DNA of 64,000 bases from Arthrobacter sp. PGP41 (GTDB lineage: Bacteria; Actinomycetota; Actinomycetes; Actinomycetales; Micrococcaceae). The position numbers and the translations under genes were made by a program. This document shows, one piece after another, positions 32,998 through 41,519 of the stretch. Every line of letters starts with the position of its first letter. Position 1 is the stretch's first letter. Under the pieces are notes generated by a model that was not told the origin of the DNA, made no database searches, and saw only the letters and a program-made list of their open reading frames with translations. The stretch lies in NCBI RefSeq assembly GCF_002953935.1, contig NZ_CP026514.1:2108001-2172000 (forward strand), given 5' to 3'.

Positions 32998-34296
32998 GTG
33001 GCTGATCTGAGTGGAAACTATGAAATCCGGCGCTTTGATGCTGTGTCCAAGGGCAAGGACGGTTACGCCGAGGCGGAAACCTGGAGCCGCGCCGTATCGT
33101 TCGGCTTCCACGAATCGACCCGGACGCCGGAACACGTCGCCAGAACGCTGGAAACGTATGAGGCCGACCGGCGGGTGCTCACCGGCGCCTACCAAACGGG
33201 CCCGGTAGCGCCGTCGTCGTTGCCCGCGGACGTGCCGGTGGCCACCTTCGGAACCATGCGCAATACCCTCAATGTGGGCTTCGGACGCCTGGTGGAAGCC
33301 CACCTGGTCACCGCTGTCACCGTCCGCACCTCGCACCGGCGGCGCGGGCTGCTGCGGCGGATGATGAGCGAGGACCTGCAGCTCGCGAAGGACGCCGGGG
33401 TGGCGGTGGCGGCGCTTACCGCGTCAGAGGGAACCATTTATGGCCGGTTCGGCTACGGTGTGGCCAGCTTTGAACGCAAAGCCAAGGTGGACACCACGGC
33501 GCGGTTCAGCCTCCGGCATGAGGCAACCGGCACCGTGGAGGTCGCCGATCCCAAGGCATTGCTGCAGCTGGCTCCGGAAGTCTTCGACCGGGTGCACCGG
33601 CTGACCCCGGGGTCCGTAGGGCGGCAGGACTGGTACCGGCAGCTTGCGTCGGGCTCGCTCGGCCGCGACGGCAAGGAGGACCCCGCCATCAAGGTGGCGC
33701 TCCATTACGGGCCCGCCGGGACCGTCGACGGCTACGTCTCCTACAAGTTCCTCGGCTGGGACAGCGAGCCCTACACCGTGGAAGTGGTGGACCTGGTGGC
33801 CGGCAGCAACGATGCGTACCTGGAACTCTGGCAGTTCCTCGGCGCCATTGATCTGGTGGAACGCGTGTCCTGGACGGAAGCCCCGTTGGACGACCCCCTG
33901 GCCTGGGCCCTGGACGATCCCCGCTGCATCGAGTCCTCGGACAGCCGGGACATGCTCTGGCTGCGCATCCTCGATGTCCCCAAGGCGCTGGCCGGGCGGC
34001 ACTACCCAACAGAAGGCCGCCTGGCGCTGAAAGTCCTGGACCCGCTCGGCCTCACGGCCGGTACCTACGCTCTTTACGCCGATGGCGGCCAGGCCGCCGT
34101 CGAGCGCATGCCGGAGACCGCGGAGGCGGACCTGACCCTGGACGTCTCCGCCCTGTCCTCCATCTACGTCGGCGGGGTCAGTCCGGTCACACTGGCAGCA
34201 GCGGGCAAAGTCCGGGAGCATACGGCAGGCTCCGCGCTGAAGGCCGGGCAGATGTTCGCCGTCGAGCGGGCTACGCATTGCCTTACCCACTTCTAA
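32998..34296 (+). CDS. Eis-type GNAT N-acetyltransferase
   Basis: A 432-residue Eis-like acetyltransferase with two GNAT domains and an SCP2-like C-terminal domain. The acetyl-CoA site is HLVTAVTVRTSHRRRGLLRR followed by MM near residue 120; a second domain follows around residues 180-320 (GYVSYKFLGW). The protein ends in LTHF, and a C-terminal phenylalanine carboxylate is the general base of mycobacterial Eis, so the end is consistent. Mycobacterial Eis acetylates aminoglycosides and other amines, but the natural substrate here is unknown. GTG 32998 is set by the leaderless promoter. Confidence 0.9.
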   Translation: MADLSGNYEIRRFDAVSKGKDGYAEAETWSRAVSFGFHESTRTPEHVARTLETYEADRRVLTGAYQTGPVAPSSLPADVPVATFGTMRNTLNVGFGRLVEAHLVTAVTVRTSHRRRGLLRRMMSEDLQLAKDAGVAVAALTASEGTIYGRFGYGVASFERKAKVDTTARFSLRHEATGTVEVADPKALLQLAPEVFDRVHRLTPGSVGRQDWYRQLASGSLGRDGKEDPAIKVALHYGPAGTVDGYVSYKFLGWDSEPYTVEVVDLVAGSNDAYLELWQFLGAIDLVERVSWTEAPLDDPLAWALDDPRCIESSDSRDMLWLRILDVPKALAGRHYPTEGRLALKVLDPLGLTAGTYALYADGGQAAVERMPETAEADLTLDVSALSSIYVGGVSPVTLAAAGKVREHTAGSALKAGQMFAVERATHCLTHF

Positions 34297-34361
34297 GGTC
34301 ACTGCCGGCACGAGGTCGTGTCCGGGCGAACGCGCCACGGGAGTGCCCTGCCTCGGCGCTT

Positions 34362-34391
34362 TTGACCCGTGTTGCGGGCAGCGACTAGAAT
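34362..34391 (+). promoter_or_regulatory. Strong promoter for rpsA
   Basis: TTGACC (34362-34367), 18 bases, TAGAAT (34386-34391). Transcription would begin near 34398, giving a leader of about 165 bases. The stretch 34297-34361 shows nothing else. Confidence 0.65.
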
Positions 34392-34405
34392 AAACGGGCG
34401 TGTAC

Positions 34406-34417
34406 TACGTGCACGTA
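34406..34417. promoter_or_regulatory. 12-bp palindrome in the rpsA leader
   Basis: TACGTGCACGTA is a perfect palindrome 15 bases after the rpsA -10, within the first 20 transcribed bases. It could bind a repressor. No matching regulator is known to me. Confidence 0.4.
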
Positions 34418-34563
34418 TTTGCAGTTCAATATTCTCAGCAATCCACAAAATCAGGATGACCCGGAGGATCCGTCGGATTCACCGCAAATCGCGCCTGCGT
34501 TCCATAACGCGGGCGCGGTGGTTTGCCTGACCGACTAACTATCCACAACGGAGCCCCTACTAC

Positions 34564-36042
34564 ATGACCATCACCTCCACCGAGAAGCCCGGTACCCCCG
34601 TAGTCGCCATTAACGACATCGGTACCGCTGAGGACTTCCTCGCAGCAGTCGACGCGACCATCAAGTACTTCAACGACGGAGACCTCGTCGAAGGTACCGT
34701 CGTCAAGGTCGACCGCGATGAAGTCCTGCTCGACATCGGTTACAAGACCGAAGGTGTCATCCCCTCCCGCGAGCTGTCCATCAAGCACGACGTTGATCCC
34801 GGAGACGTTGTCTCCGTTGGCGATCAGGTCGAAGCCCTGGTGCTCACCAAGGAAGACAAAGAAGGCCGCCTGATCCTCTCCAAGAAGCGCGCTCAGTACG
34901 AGCGTGCCTGGGGCGACATCGAGAAGGTCAAGGAAGAAGACGGTGTTGTCACCGGTACCGTCATCGAGGTCGTCAAGGGTGGTCTTATCCTCGACATCGG
35001 CCTGCGCGGCTTCCTGCCCGCATCCCTCGTCGAGATGCGCCGTGTGCGCGACCTGGCTCCGTACATCGGCCAGCAGATCGAAGCCAAGATCATCGAGCTG
35101 GACAAGAACCGCAACAACGTTGTGCTGTCCCGCCGTGCATGGCTCGAGCAGACCCAGTCCGAGGTCCGCTCCACGTTCCTCAACAAGCTGGAAAAGGGCC
35201 AGGTCCGTCCCGGCGTCGTTTCCTCCATCGTCAACTTCGGTGCCTTCGTGGACCTGGGCGGCGTAGACGGCCTGGTTCACGTTTCCGAGCTGTCCTGGAA
35301 GCACATCGACCACCCGTCCGAGGTTGTCGAGGTTGGCCAGGAAGTCACCGTCGAGGTTCTCGAGGTGGACCTGGACCGCGAGCGCGTTTCCCTGTCGCTC
35401 AAGGCTACGCAGGAAGACCCGTGGCAGACCTTCGCCCGCACCCACGCCCTCGGCCAGGTTGTTCCGGGTAAGGTCACCAAGCTGGTTCCGTTCGGTGCGT
35501 TCGTCCGCGTCGAAGACGGCATCGAAGGCCTGGTCCACATCTCCGAGCTGGCCGTGCGCCACGTGGAGCTGGCCGAGCAGGTTGTTTCCGTTGGGGACGA
35601 GCTGTTCGTCAAGGTCATCGACATCGACCTGGAACGCCGCCGCATCTCGCTGTCCCTCAAGCAGGCCAACGAGGGCGTTGACGCCGACAGCACCGAATTC
35701 GATCCGGCTCTGTACGGCATGGCCGCAGAGTACGACGAAGAGGGCAACTACAAGTACCCGGAGGGCTTCGATCCCGAGTCCAACGAGTGGCTTGAAGGCT
35801 ACGAGACCCAGCGCGCCGCCTGGGAGCAGCAGTACGCTGACGCCCAGACCCGCTGGGAAGCACACAAGAAGCAGGTTGCCCAGCACGCTGCCGATGACGC
35901 TGCAGCTGCAACGTCCGGTGAGAGCGACTCCGGCACCACCAGCTACTCCTCGGAGCCGGCTGCTGAGTCCAACGCCGGTGCAGGCACGCTTGCATCCGAC
36001 GAGGCTCTCGCCGCCCTGCGCGAGAAGCTGACCGGCAACTAA
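34564..36042 (+). CDS. rpsA: 30S ribosomal protein S1
   Basis: A 492-residue S1 with four S1 (OB-fold) domains. The domains begin at about residues 38 (LVEGTVVKVDRDEVLLDIG), 124 (GVVTGTVIEVVKGGLILDIG), 212 (VRPGVVSSIVNFGAFVDLGG) and 297 (VVPGKVTKLVPFGAFVRVED). The C-terminal 110 residues are acidic and low-complexity and probably disordered. S1 binds mRNA leaders lacking strong ribosome sites. A strong promoter lies 170 bases upstream. Six domains are usual in Gram-negatives and four in actinobacteria, as here. GGAG lies about 10 bases before ATG 34564. Confidence 0.97.
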   Translation: MTITSTEKPGTPVVAINDIGTAEDFLAAVDATIKYFNDGDLVEGTVVKVDRDEVLLDIGYKTEGVIPSRELSIKHDVDPGDVVSVGDQVEALVLTKEDKEGRLILSKKRAQYERAWGDIEKVKEEDGVVTGTVIEVVKGGLILDIGLRGFLPASLVEMRRVRDLAPYIGQQIEAKIIELDKNRNNVVLSRRAWLEQTQSEVRSTFLNKLEKGQVRPGVVSSIVNFGAFVDLGGVDGLVHVSELSWKHIDHPSEVVEVGQEVTVEVLEVDLDRERVSLSLKATQEDPWQTFARTHALGQVVPGKVTKLVPFGAFVRVEDGIEGLVHISELAVRHVELAEQVVSVGDELFVKVIDIDLERRRISLSLKQANEGVDADSTEFDPALYGMAAEYDEEGNYKYPEGFDPESNEWLEGYETQRAAWEQQYADAQTRWEAHKKQVAQHAADDAAAATSGESDSGTTSYSSEPAAESNAGAGTLASDEALAALREKLTGN

Positions 36043-36075
36043 TTGCCACTGGCCCGGACTTTTCCGGGCTGACAC

Positions 36076-36105
36076 AACGGGCCCCCGCAAACGCGGGGGC
36101 CCGTT
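36076..36105 (+). terminator. Transcription terminator after rpsA
   Basis: A perfect 13-bp stem (AACGGGCCCCCGC against its complement) with loop AAAC, followed by a short run GGCGTTAAAA. It starts 34 bases after the rpsA stop. Confidence 0.8.
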
Positions 36106-36170
36106 GGCGTTAAAAGCAGCGACTGTCTGGCACTTAACGCTGCCATACCCGATTTTCGGTGCGTTTGCTG

Positions 36171-36683
36171 CTAGTCAGTTGGGAGTGCGACGACGGCGCG
36201 CACCGTTCCGTCGTCGTCGGGCGTAAGGATGGCCCCGGCGCCGGCGAGGATTCGCTGGGCGGCGGGGTTTCCGGCCAGGGTGCGGGCGGTCACCGCAGCG
36301 ATTCCGGCGGTGCGGGCCTCCGCCAGGAGCAGGCGAAGCGCCGCGCTTCCGATGCCGCAGCCCCGAAAGCTCCTGCCGAGCCAGATCCCCGTCTCTGCGG
36401 TGTCCGGTCCATTGCCGACGTGGACGCGCTTGAGCCGGATGGAGCCGGCAAGGGCGCCACCGGCAAGGATCCCCCAGGACTTCTCTCCCGCCTTCCCATC
36501 CAGGCCTTCCGCGGCGGCACGGTGGTAACTGAAGAACCAGGCTGTACGTTCCAGGTTCCAGCCCGGTCCGCCGACCGGGGGAGCGACCTCATCCGGCGAG
36601 GCGTCCCGCTTGGCGAGGTCCAGGAGCTGTTCCAGCACCCTTTCGTCGACATCCACCAGGGACACCTCAGGTAAGCGGGACAT
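36171..36683 (-). CDS. GNAT family N-acetyltransferase
   Basis: A 170-residue acetyltransferase. The acetyl-CoA loop is GRSFRGCGIGSAALRLLLAE near residues 100-119, followed by VTARTLAGNPAAQRILAGAG with the conserved N-x-A-A-Q. The opening is acidic and RimJ/RimL-like (SGWNLERTAW is the middle part). The start at 36683 lies 17 bases inside the end of the YigZ gene, so both are cotranscribed on the reverse strand. The target is unknown. Confidence 0.85.
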   Translation of the reverse strand: MSRLPEVSLVDVDERVLEQLLDLAKRDASPDEVAPPVGGPGWNLERTAWFFSYHRAAAEGLDGKAGEKSWGILAGGALAGSIRLKRVHVGNGPDTAETGIWLGRSFRGCGIGSAALRLLLAEARTAGIAAVTARTLAGNPAAQRILAGAGAILTPDDDGTVRAVVALPTD

Positions 36684-37356
36684 CCACCCACTCCGTTCCT
36701 TCCGGCACCAGGACAGTGCCGCCGGCGGTCAGGACCTGGAGGCGTTCGGCAGCAGCTGTGATGGCGGCGGCCTCGTCCGGCACGGCAATGCGAAGAACCG
36801 TGTGCCCGGGACCGTAGCTGGTTCCAGCCATCACGAAGCCCGCGGCGCGCAGGTCGTTCTCCAGCCTGCCTGCCGCCGTATGCGCGACTTCCGCCGAACA
36901 GATCCGCAGCCGGCTGCGGCGCACCATCGGCGCCAGGGCCAGCGCCGAGGAGACGGACTCCGAGTAGGCCCGCACCAGGCCGCCGGCGCCCAGCAGGACG
37001 CCACCGAAGTAACGCACGACGACGGCACTGACGTCGCTGAGGTCGGCCACCCCGGGGAGTGTCTCCCTTTTGGCCAGGGCCTCAAGCATCGGAAGGCCTG
37101 CCGTGCCAGAGGGCTCGCCGTCGTCATTGGAACGCTGGATGTCCCGGTCCGGGCCAATGATGAACGCCGAGCAGTGATGCCGGGCGTCGTGGAACTCGCG
37201 GCGGAGGCCTGCCACCAGGTCCCGTGCCGATTCTTCGGTGCCGGCGCGGCGCAGGACGGTGATGAATCGGGAGCGCTTGATCTCGAGCTCGTGGCGGAAA
37301 TCGGGTCCGGCCGCCAAGGTGGTGTACCCCGTGGCCCTGCTGTCTTCCTCTTGCAC
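36667..37356 (-). CDS. YigZ/IMPACT family protein
   Basis: A 229-residue protein of the UPF0029/IMPACT family. ELEIKRSRFITVLRRA near the start, DDGEPSGTAGLPMLEAL near residues 78-94 and VVVRYFGGVLLGAGGLVRAY near residues 112-131 are family signatures. The C-terminal DUF1949 region follows. The fold resembles ribosome-associated translation regulators, but the bacterial function is unclear. GTG 37356 is preceded by TAGACT and 7 bases. The GNAT gene overlaps its 3' end. Confidence 0.92.
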   Translation of the reverse strand: MQEEDSRATGYTTLAAGPDFRHELEIKRSRFITVLRRAGTEESARDLVAGLRREFHDARHHCSAFIIGPDRDIQRSNDDGEPSGTAGLPMLEALAKRETLPGVADLSDVSAVVVRYFGGVLLGAGGLVRAYSESVSSALALAPMVRRSRLRICSAEVAHTAAGRLENDLRAAGFVMAGTSYGPGHTVLRIAVPDEAAAITAAAERLQVLTAGGTVLVPEGTEWVDVPLT

Positions 37357-37369
37357 CCGGCCCAGTCTA
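37357..37369 (-). promoter_or_regulatory. Leaderless -10 (TAGACT) for the YigZ gene
   Basis: On the reverse strand TAGACT (37369-37364), 7 bases, then GTG at 37356. Confidence 0.6.
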
Positions 37370-37420
37370 GGCCCAAGTTCCCCTGGCCGGGCAAGGGCTG
37401 GAGTAGAGGTTTGGGCTCTG

Positions 37421-37440
37421 CGATTAAGGATCGATTAAGG
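37421..37440 (+). promoter_or_regulatory. 11-bp-period direct repeat, possible response-regulator site
   Basis: CGATTAAGG occurs at 37421-37429 and 37432-37440. Tandem sites with 11-base spacing are typical of OmpR/PhoB-type response regulators. It lies about 75 bases before the small exported protein gene. Confidence 0.5.
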
Positions 37441-37453
37441 CGCCGGCGGGAAT

Positions 37454-37467
37454 CTTGGAACACCAAG
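37454..37467. promoter_or_regulatory. Inverted repeat, possible operator
   Basis: CTTGG-AACA-CCAAG, a perfect 5-4-5 inverted repeat just downstream of the direct repeat. A possible -10, TAGTAT, follows at 37483-37488. Confidence 0.4.
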
Positions 37468-37513
37468 ACACGGGACCAGCAATAGTATTCCGAACAGCAA
37501 AGGGAGCGCGGCC

Positions 37514-37780
37514 ATGAAGCGGGTCGAAGCGTCAAACCGCAGCACGCATCAAACAGGTATACAAAGGAAATCACCGGATTTCTGCCCACGTGGCCGGACT
37601 GCGCCGGTGGAAAGCAAGCAGTCTGATGGAGCCAAAAAGAGGAAGCTGTTCCTTTCCACCGCAGCTGTTGCCGCAGCTGGTTTCTCAGGAGTGATGGCCG
37701 CGCCGGCAAATGCTTCTTCGACGACGGCGGAGGGCGGGACGGATGTGCAGGCACATTCGATAGCCGCGCCTTACCAGTGA
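37514..37780 (+). CDS. Small exported protein, unknown function
   Basis: An 88-residue product with AGGGAG a few bases before its ATG. The first 46 residues are polar and basic; then KKRKLFLSTAAVAAAGFSGV and MAAPANASS form a late signal peptide with an APANA-S type cleavage site. Only about 20 residues would remain after cleavage (STTAEGGTD ... IAAPYQ). Either this is a short secreted peptide or the truncated 5' end of a larger secreted protein. No downstream continuation of a known domain was found up to 37926. Confidence 0.5.
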   Translation: MKRVEASNRSTHQTGIQRKSPDFCPRGRTAPVESKQSDGAKKRKLFLSTAAVAAAGFSGVMAAPANASSTTAEGGTDVQAHSIAAPYQ

Positions 37781-37914
37781 AGAGGAAATCCGCACTCTGC
37801 AGCAGCTCGGCGACTTTTTAGGCCCCGGGTGCGGTTGTCCGGATGATTGCCGGCCGGGTCCAGTGCATGGCGCTTCAGGAGACGCACCGTGGACCTGGAC
37901 CGGGGCCGGGGGAT

Positions 37915-37926
37915 TAGGGTGGTGTG
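37915..37926 (+). promoter_or_regulatory. Leaderless -10 (TAGGGT) for coaE
   Basis: TAGGGT at 37915-37920, 6 bases, then ATG 37927. Confidence 0.6.
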
Positions 37927-39141
37927 ATGCTCAAGATCGGGTTGACGGGCGGCATCGCCTCCGGAAAGTCAGTGGTTGCCTTGCGCCTGAAAGAACGCGG
38001 GGCGGTGCTCGTGGATGCTGATGCACTGGCCCGTGAAGTGGTGGAGCCGGGCACCGAAGGCCTGAACCGCGTCGTGGCAGAGTTTGGCCGGGATGTCCTT
38101 GGCGCCGACGGCCGGCTTGACCGTCCCAAGCTCGGCGCCCTTGTCTTTGGAGATCCGGCACGGCTCTCAGTGCTGAACCGAATCGTCCACCCCCTGGTCC
38201 GGTCGCGGGCGGCGGCTATCGCGGAAGCGGCGGCAGGAGATGCCGTGGTGGTGCAGGACATCCCTCTGCTGGTGGAAACCGGGCAGGGGACCGATTTCCA
38301 CCTGGTGTTGGTGGTGGACGCGCCGGATGACGTACGGCTGCAGCGGATGCTGGAGCACCGCGGGATGACGCGAGAGGATGCACTGTCGCGGATGGCTGCG
38401 CAGGCAACACGGGACGAACGGCTGGCCGCGGCTGACGTCGTCCTGGACAATTCCGGCAGCGTGCAGCACCTGCTGGACCAGGTGGACCGGCTCTGGGACG
38501 GCCGGCTGGTGCCCTTCGCCCGCAACCTCGCCGCGGGCAAGCGTGCGCCGAGGAACTGCGGTCCTGTCCTGGAGCCGTATCGGGAGGAATGGGCCAAGGA
38601 GGCAGCCAGGATCTCCGCGAGGCTGAAGACCGCGGCCCCCGGGCTCATCCTGGCGGTGGACCACATCGGCTCCACGTCCGTCCCCGGGCTCGCTGCCAAG
38701 GACGTCATAGACCTGCAGGTTGCGGTACCCGGCCTGGCCGCTGCAGACAGTGCTGCACCCCTGCTGGCGGCAGCCGGGTTCCCCTTGGTGCCCGGTGCCG
38801 GGTCCGATACGCCCAAGCCGACGGCGCCGGATCCCGGGCAGTGGCAGAAACGGTTCCATGCCAACGCGGACCCGGGGCGTCCGGTGAACATCCACGTCCG
38901 CGTCGCCGGCTCGCCCGGATGGCGCTATGCGCTGATGTTCCGGGACTGGCTGATGGATAACCCGTCCGCACGCACGCTGTACGCACGGCATAAGGCGGAT
39001 CTTGCGGGACGCTTTGCCGGCTCGGCGGGCACCAGGGCGTACGCCGAGGCCAAGGAGCCGTGGTTCACGGACGTTGCCTGGCCCCTCATGTCCGCGTGGG
39101 CCGAGGAAACCGGGTGGGCGCCGCCGTCGTACGCGCCCTGA
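37927..39141 (+). CDS. coaE: Dephospho-CoA kinase fused to a GrpB/UPF0157 domain
   Basis: A 404-residue fusion. Residues 1-200 are dephospho-CoA kinase (last step of CoA synthesis): P-loop GLTGGIASGKS at residues 5-15 and VVQDIPLLVETG in the middle. Residues 215-400 are a GrpB-type nucleotidyltransferase-like domain: EYREEW-like region, DHIGSTSVPGLAAKDVIDLQ, and NIHVRVAGSPGW. The same fusion is known in other actinobacteria, including mycobacteria. The role of the second domain is uncertain. ATG 37927 is used; a GTG one codon earlier is less likely given the promoter spacing. Confidence 0.94.
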   Translation: MLKIGLTGGIASGKSVVALRLKERGAVLVDADALAREVVEPGTEGLNRVVAEFGRDVLGADGRLDRPKLGALVFGDPARLSVLNRIVHPLVRSRAAAIAEAAAGDAVVVQDIPLLVETGQGTDFHLVLVVDAPDDVRLQRMLEHRGMTREDALSRMAAQATRDERLAAADVVLDNSGSVQHLLDQVDRLWDGRLVPFARNLAAGKRAPRNCGPVLEPYREEWAKEAARISARLKTAAPGLILAVDHIGSTSVPGLAAKDVIDLQVAVPGLAAADSAAPLLAAAGFPLVPGAGSDTPKPTAPDPGQWQKRFHANADPGRPVNIHVRVAGSPGWRYALMFRDWLMDNPSARTLYARHKADLAGRFAGSAGTRAYAEAKEPWFTDVAWPLMSAWAEETGWAPPSYAP

Positions 39142-39207
39142 TGCCGTCCGCGGGCCCCGCGCTGTTCGCCCGTAATGGACGGCCCTCTTAGTGTCGGTGC
39201 CCGGTTG

Positions 39208-39219
39208 TAGATTAGATCC
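39208..39219 (+). promoter_or_regulatory. Leaderless -10 (TAGATT) for uvrB
   Basis: TAGATT at 39208-39213, 6 bases, then ATG 39220. Confidence 0.6.
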
Positions 39220-41316
39220 ATGAGCCTTGCGCAGGATATCAACCGTGTTGTGGCGCCTTTCGAGGTCATCAGCGAATTCAAGCCCGCGGGCGACCAGCCC
39301 GCCGCCATCGCCGAACTGACGGAGCGCATCAAGAACGGTGAAAAGGACGTGGTACTGCTAGGTGCCACGGGTACCGGCAAGAGCGCCACCACCGCCTGGC
39401 TGATCGAGCAAGTGCAGCGGCCCACCCTGGTGATGGTCCAGAACAAGACCCTGGCGGCGCAGCTGGCCAACGAATTCCGCGAGCTGCTGCCCAACAACGC
39501 GGTGGAGTACTTCGTTTCCTACTACGACTACTACCAGCCCGAGGCCTATGTCGCCCAGACTGACACCTTCATCGAGAAGGACTCCTCCATCAACGAGGAA
39601 GTGGAGAGGCTCCGCCACTCCGCCACCAACGCCCTGCTGACCCGCCGGGACGTGATCGTCGTCGCCACTGTGTCCTGCATCTACGGCCTGGGCACTCCCG
39701 AGGAATACATCGCAGGAATGGTCACGCTCCGCAAGGGGGCGGAGATGAACCGTGACGACCTCCTCCGGAAATTCGTGTCCATGCAGTACGCCCGCAACGA
39801 CATGGACTTTCATCGGGGTACTTTCCGCGTCCGCGGGGACACTGTGGAGATCATCCCGATGTACGAGGAACTGGCCATCCGGATTGAGTTCTTCGGGGAT
39901 GAAATTGAGAATATCCAGACGCTCCACCCCCTGACCGGTGAAGTGATCCGCGACGAAGAGGAAATGTACGTCTTCCCCGCCTCGCACTACGTGGCCGGGC
40001 CCGAGCGGATGTCCCGGGCCATCAAGCGGATCGAGGATGAGCTTGCCGATCGGCTGAAGGTACTGGAAAGCCAGAACAAGCTGGTGGAAGCGCAGCGGCT
40101 CCGGATGCGGACCATGTACGACCTCGAAATGATGCAGCAGATGGGCTTCTGCAATGGCATCGAGAACTACTCGGCGCACATCGACGGCCGCGCTCCGGGA
40201 ACTGCTCCGCACTGCCTCCTGGACTACTTCCCGGACGACTTCCTCTTGGTGGTGGACGAGTCCCACGTGACTATCCCGCAGATCGGCGCCATGTACGAAG
40301 GCGACATGTCCCGCAAACGGAACCTGGTGGACTTCGGCTTCCGCCTGCCCTCGGCAATGGACAACAGGCCGCTGAAATGGGACGAATTCCTGCAACGCGT
40401 TGGCCAGACTGTCTACCTCTCCGCCACTCCGGGCAAGTATGAACTAGGCAAGGCCGACGGCTTCGTGCAGCAGATCATCCGCCCCACGGGCCTCATCGAT
40501 CCCGAGGTGGTGGTCAAGCCCACCAAGGGCCAGATCGACGACCTGCTGGGGGAGATCAAGGCCCGTACGGACAAGAACGAGCGCATCCTGGTCACTACCC
40601 TGACCAAGCGGATGGCCGAGGACCTCACGGACTACCTCCTCGGGCATGGCATCAAGGTGGAGTACCTGCACTCCGACGTTGACACCCTGCGGCGCGTGGA
40701 GCTGCTGCGCGAACTCCGGATGGGCCGGTTCGACGTCCTGGTGGGCATCAACCTGCTCAGGGAGGGCCTGGACCTTCCCGAGGTGTCCCTTGTCAGCATC
40801 CTCGACGCCGACAAGGAAGGCTTCCTGCGGTCGTCCACGTCCCTGATCCAGACGATCGGCCGCGCTGCCCGCAACGTCTCCGGCCAGGTGCACATGTACG
40901 CCGACCGCATCACGGACTCCATGGCGCAGGCCATCGACGAGACAAACCGGCGCCGCGCCATCCAGGTTGCCTACAACACCGAACATGGCGTGGATCCGCA
41001 GCCGCTGCGGAAGAAGATCGCCGACATCACGGACCAGCTGGCCAAGGAAGACGCCGACACCCAGGAGCTGCTGAACAACAACCGGCTGGCCAAGGGCGGG
41101 AAGCGGAAGTCGGCGGCGAAGGGTGCCGCCCAGGTCCGCAAAGACGGCCTGGCCGCGGCGCCGGCCGAGGACCTGGTGGGCCTGATCGAACAGCTGACGG
41201 AGCAGATGCACGGCGCTGCCGCCGAACTGCAGTTCGAAGTGGCGGCCAGGATCAGGGACGAGGTCAGCGAGCTGAAGAAGGAACTGCGCCAGATGCAGGC
41301 TGCCGGGCACGCCTGA
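39220..41316 (+). CDS. uvrB: UvrABC system protein B (excinuclease damage-verification subunit)
   Basis: A 698-residue UvrB. Walker A is GATGTGKS near residue 46, the beta-hairpin region is [16 protein letters not shown], motif II is [12 protein letters not shown], motif VI is [12 protein letters not shown], and a C-terminal UVR motif lies at [14 protein letters not shown] ... [13 protein letters not shown]. UvrB verifies damage delivered by UvrA and recruits UvrC for incision; all three genes are in this window (uvrA 50097, uvrC 54563). Length is normal. Confidence 0.98.
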   Translation: MSLAQDINRVVAPFEVISEFKPAGDQPAAIAELTERIKNGEKDVVLLGATGTGKSATTAWLIEQVQRPTLVMVQNKTLAAQLANEFRELLPNNAVEYFVSYYDYYQPEAYVAQTDTFIEKDSSINEEVERLRHSATNALLTRRDVIVVATVSCIYGLGTPEEYIAGMVTLRKGAEMNRDDLLRKFVSMQYARNDMDFHRGTFRVRGDTVEIIPMYEELAIRIEFFGDEIENIQTLHPLTGEVIRDEEEMYVFPASHYVAGPERMSRAIKRIEDELADRLKVLESQNKLVEAQRLRMRTMYDLEMMQQMGFCNGIENYSAHIDGRAPGTAPHCLLDYFPDDFLLVVDESHVTIPQIGAMYEGDMSRKRNLVDFGFRLPSAMDNRPLKWDEFLQRVGQTVYLSATPGKYELGKADGFVQQIIRPTGLIDPEVVVKPTKGQIDDLLGEIKARTDKNERILVTTLTKRMAEDLTDYLLGHGIKVEYLHSDVDTLRRVELLRELRMGRFDVLVGINLLREGLDLPEVSLVSILDADKEGFLRSSTSLIQTIGRAARNVSGQVHMYADRITDSMAQAIDETNRRRAIQVAYNTEHGVDPQPLRKKIADITDQLAKEDADTQELLNNNRLAKGGKRKSAAKGAAQVRKDGLAAAPAEDLVGLIEQLTEQMHGAAAELQFEVAARIRDEVSELKKELRQMQAAGHA

Positions 41317-41370
41317 CACAAACATCAATGGGGGACAGGCGGACGGCCCGCCTAGGGTAGAGTTAACGTC

Positions 41371-41512
41371 ACGTAGGGGAGTATCCCGAGCGCTACGATC
41401 GTCAACACGCAGGGCATGGTTGCCCCGCCGGGCGTAGCGGGCCGCCGTTTCAGCACCAAGTGCGCAGGCAGGCCGGAGAGACTTACACCGCATCTCTGTA
41501 CCCTGCGAAAGG
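41371..41512 (+). ncRNA. yybP-ykoY-type (manganese) riboswitch upstream of terC
   Basis: The leader contains GGGGAGTA (41377-41384), CGTCAACACG, and GGCCGGAGAGACTTAC (41471-41486), the conserved loops of the yybP-ykoY class. CGCTACG (41391-41397) can pair with CGTAGCG (41433-41439), and GTAGGG (41373-41378) with CCCTGC (41501-41506), which ends right beside the ribosome site AAAGG (41508-41512). This suggests control of translation by Mn2+. A -10 TAGAGT (41358-41363) precedes it. Class assignment is from the motifs and the TerC gene that follows. Confidence 0.75.
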
Positions 41513-41519
41513 CTACCCT

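Noticed and set aside
34435..36090. Long open frame opposite rpsA (about 550 codons)
   Set aside because: It is antisense to a certain ribosomal protein gene, has no recognisable motif and reflects third-position GC bias.
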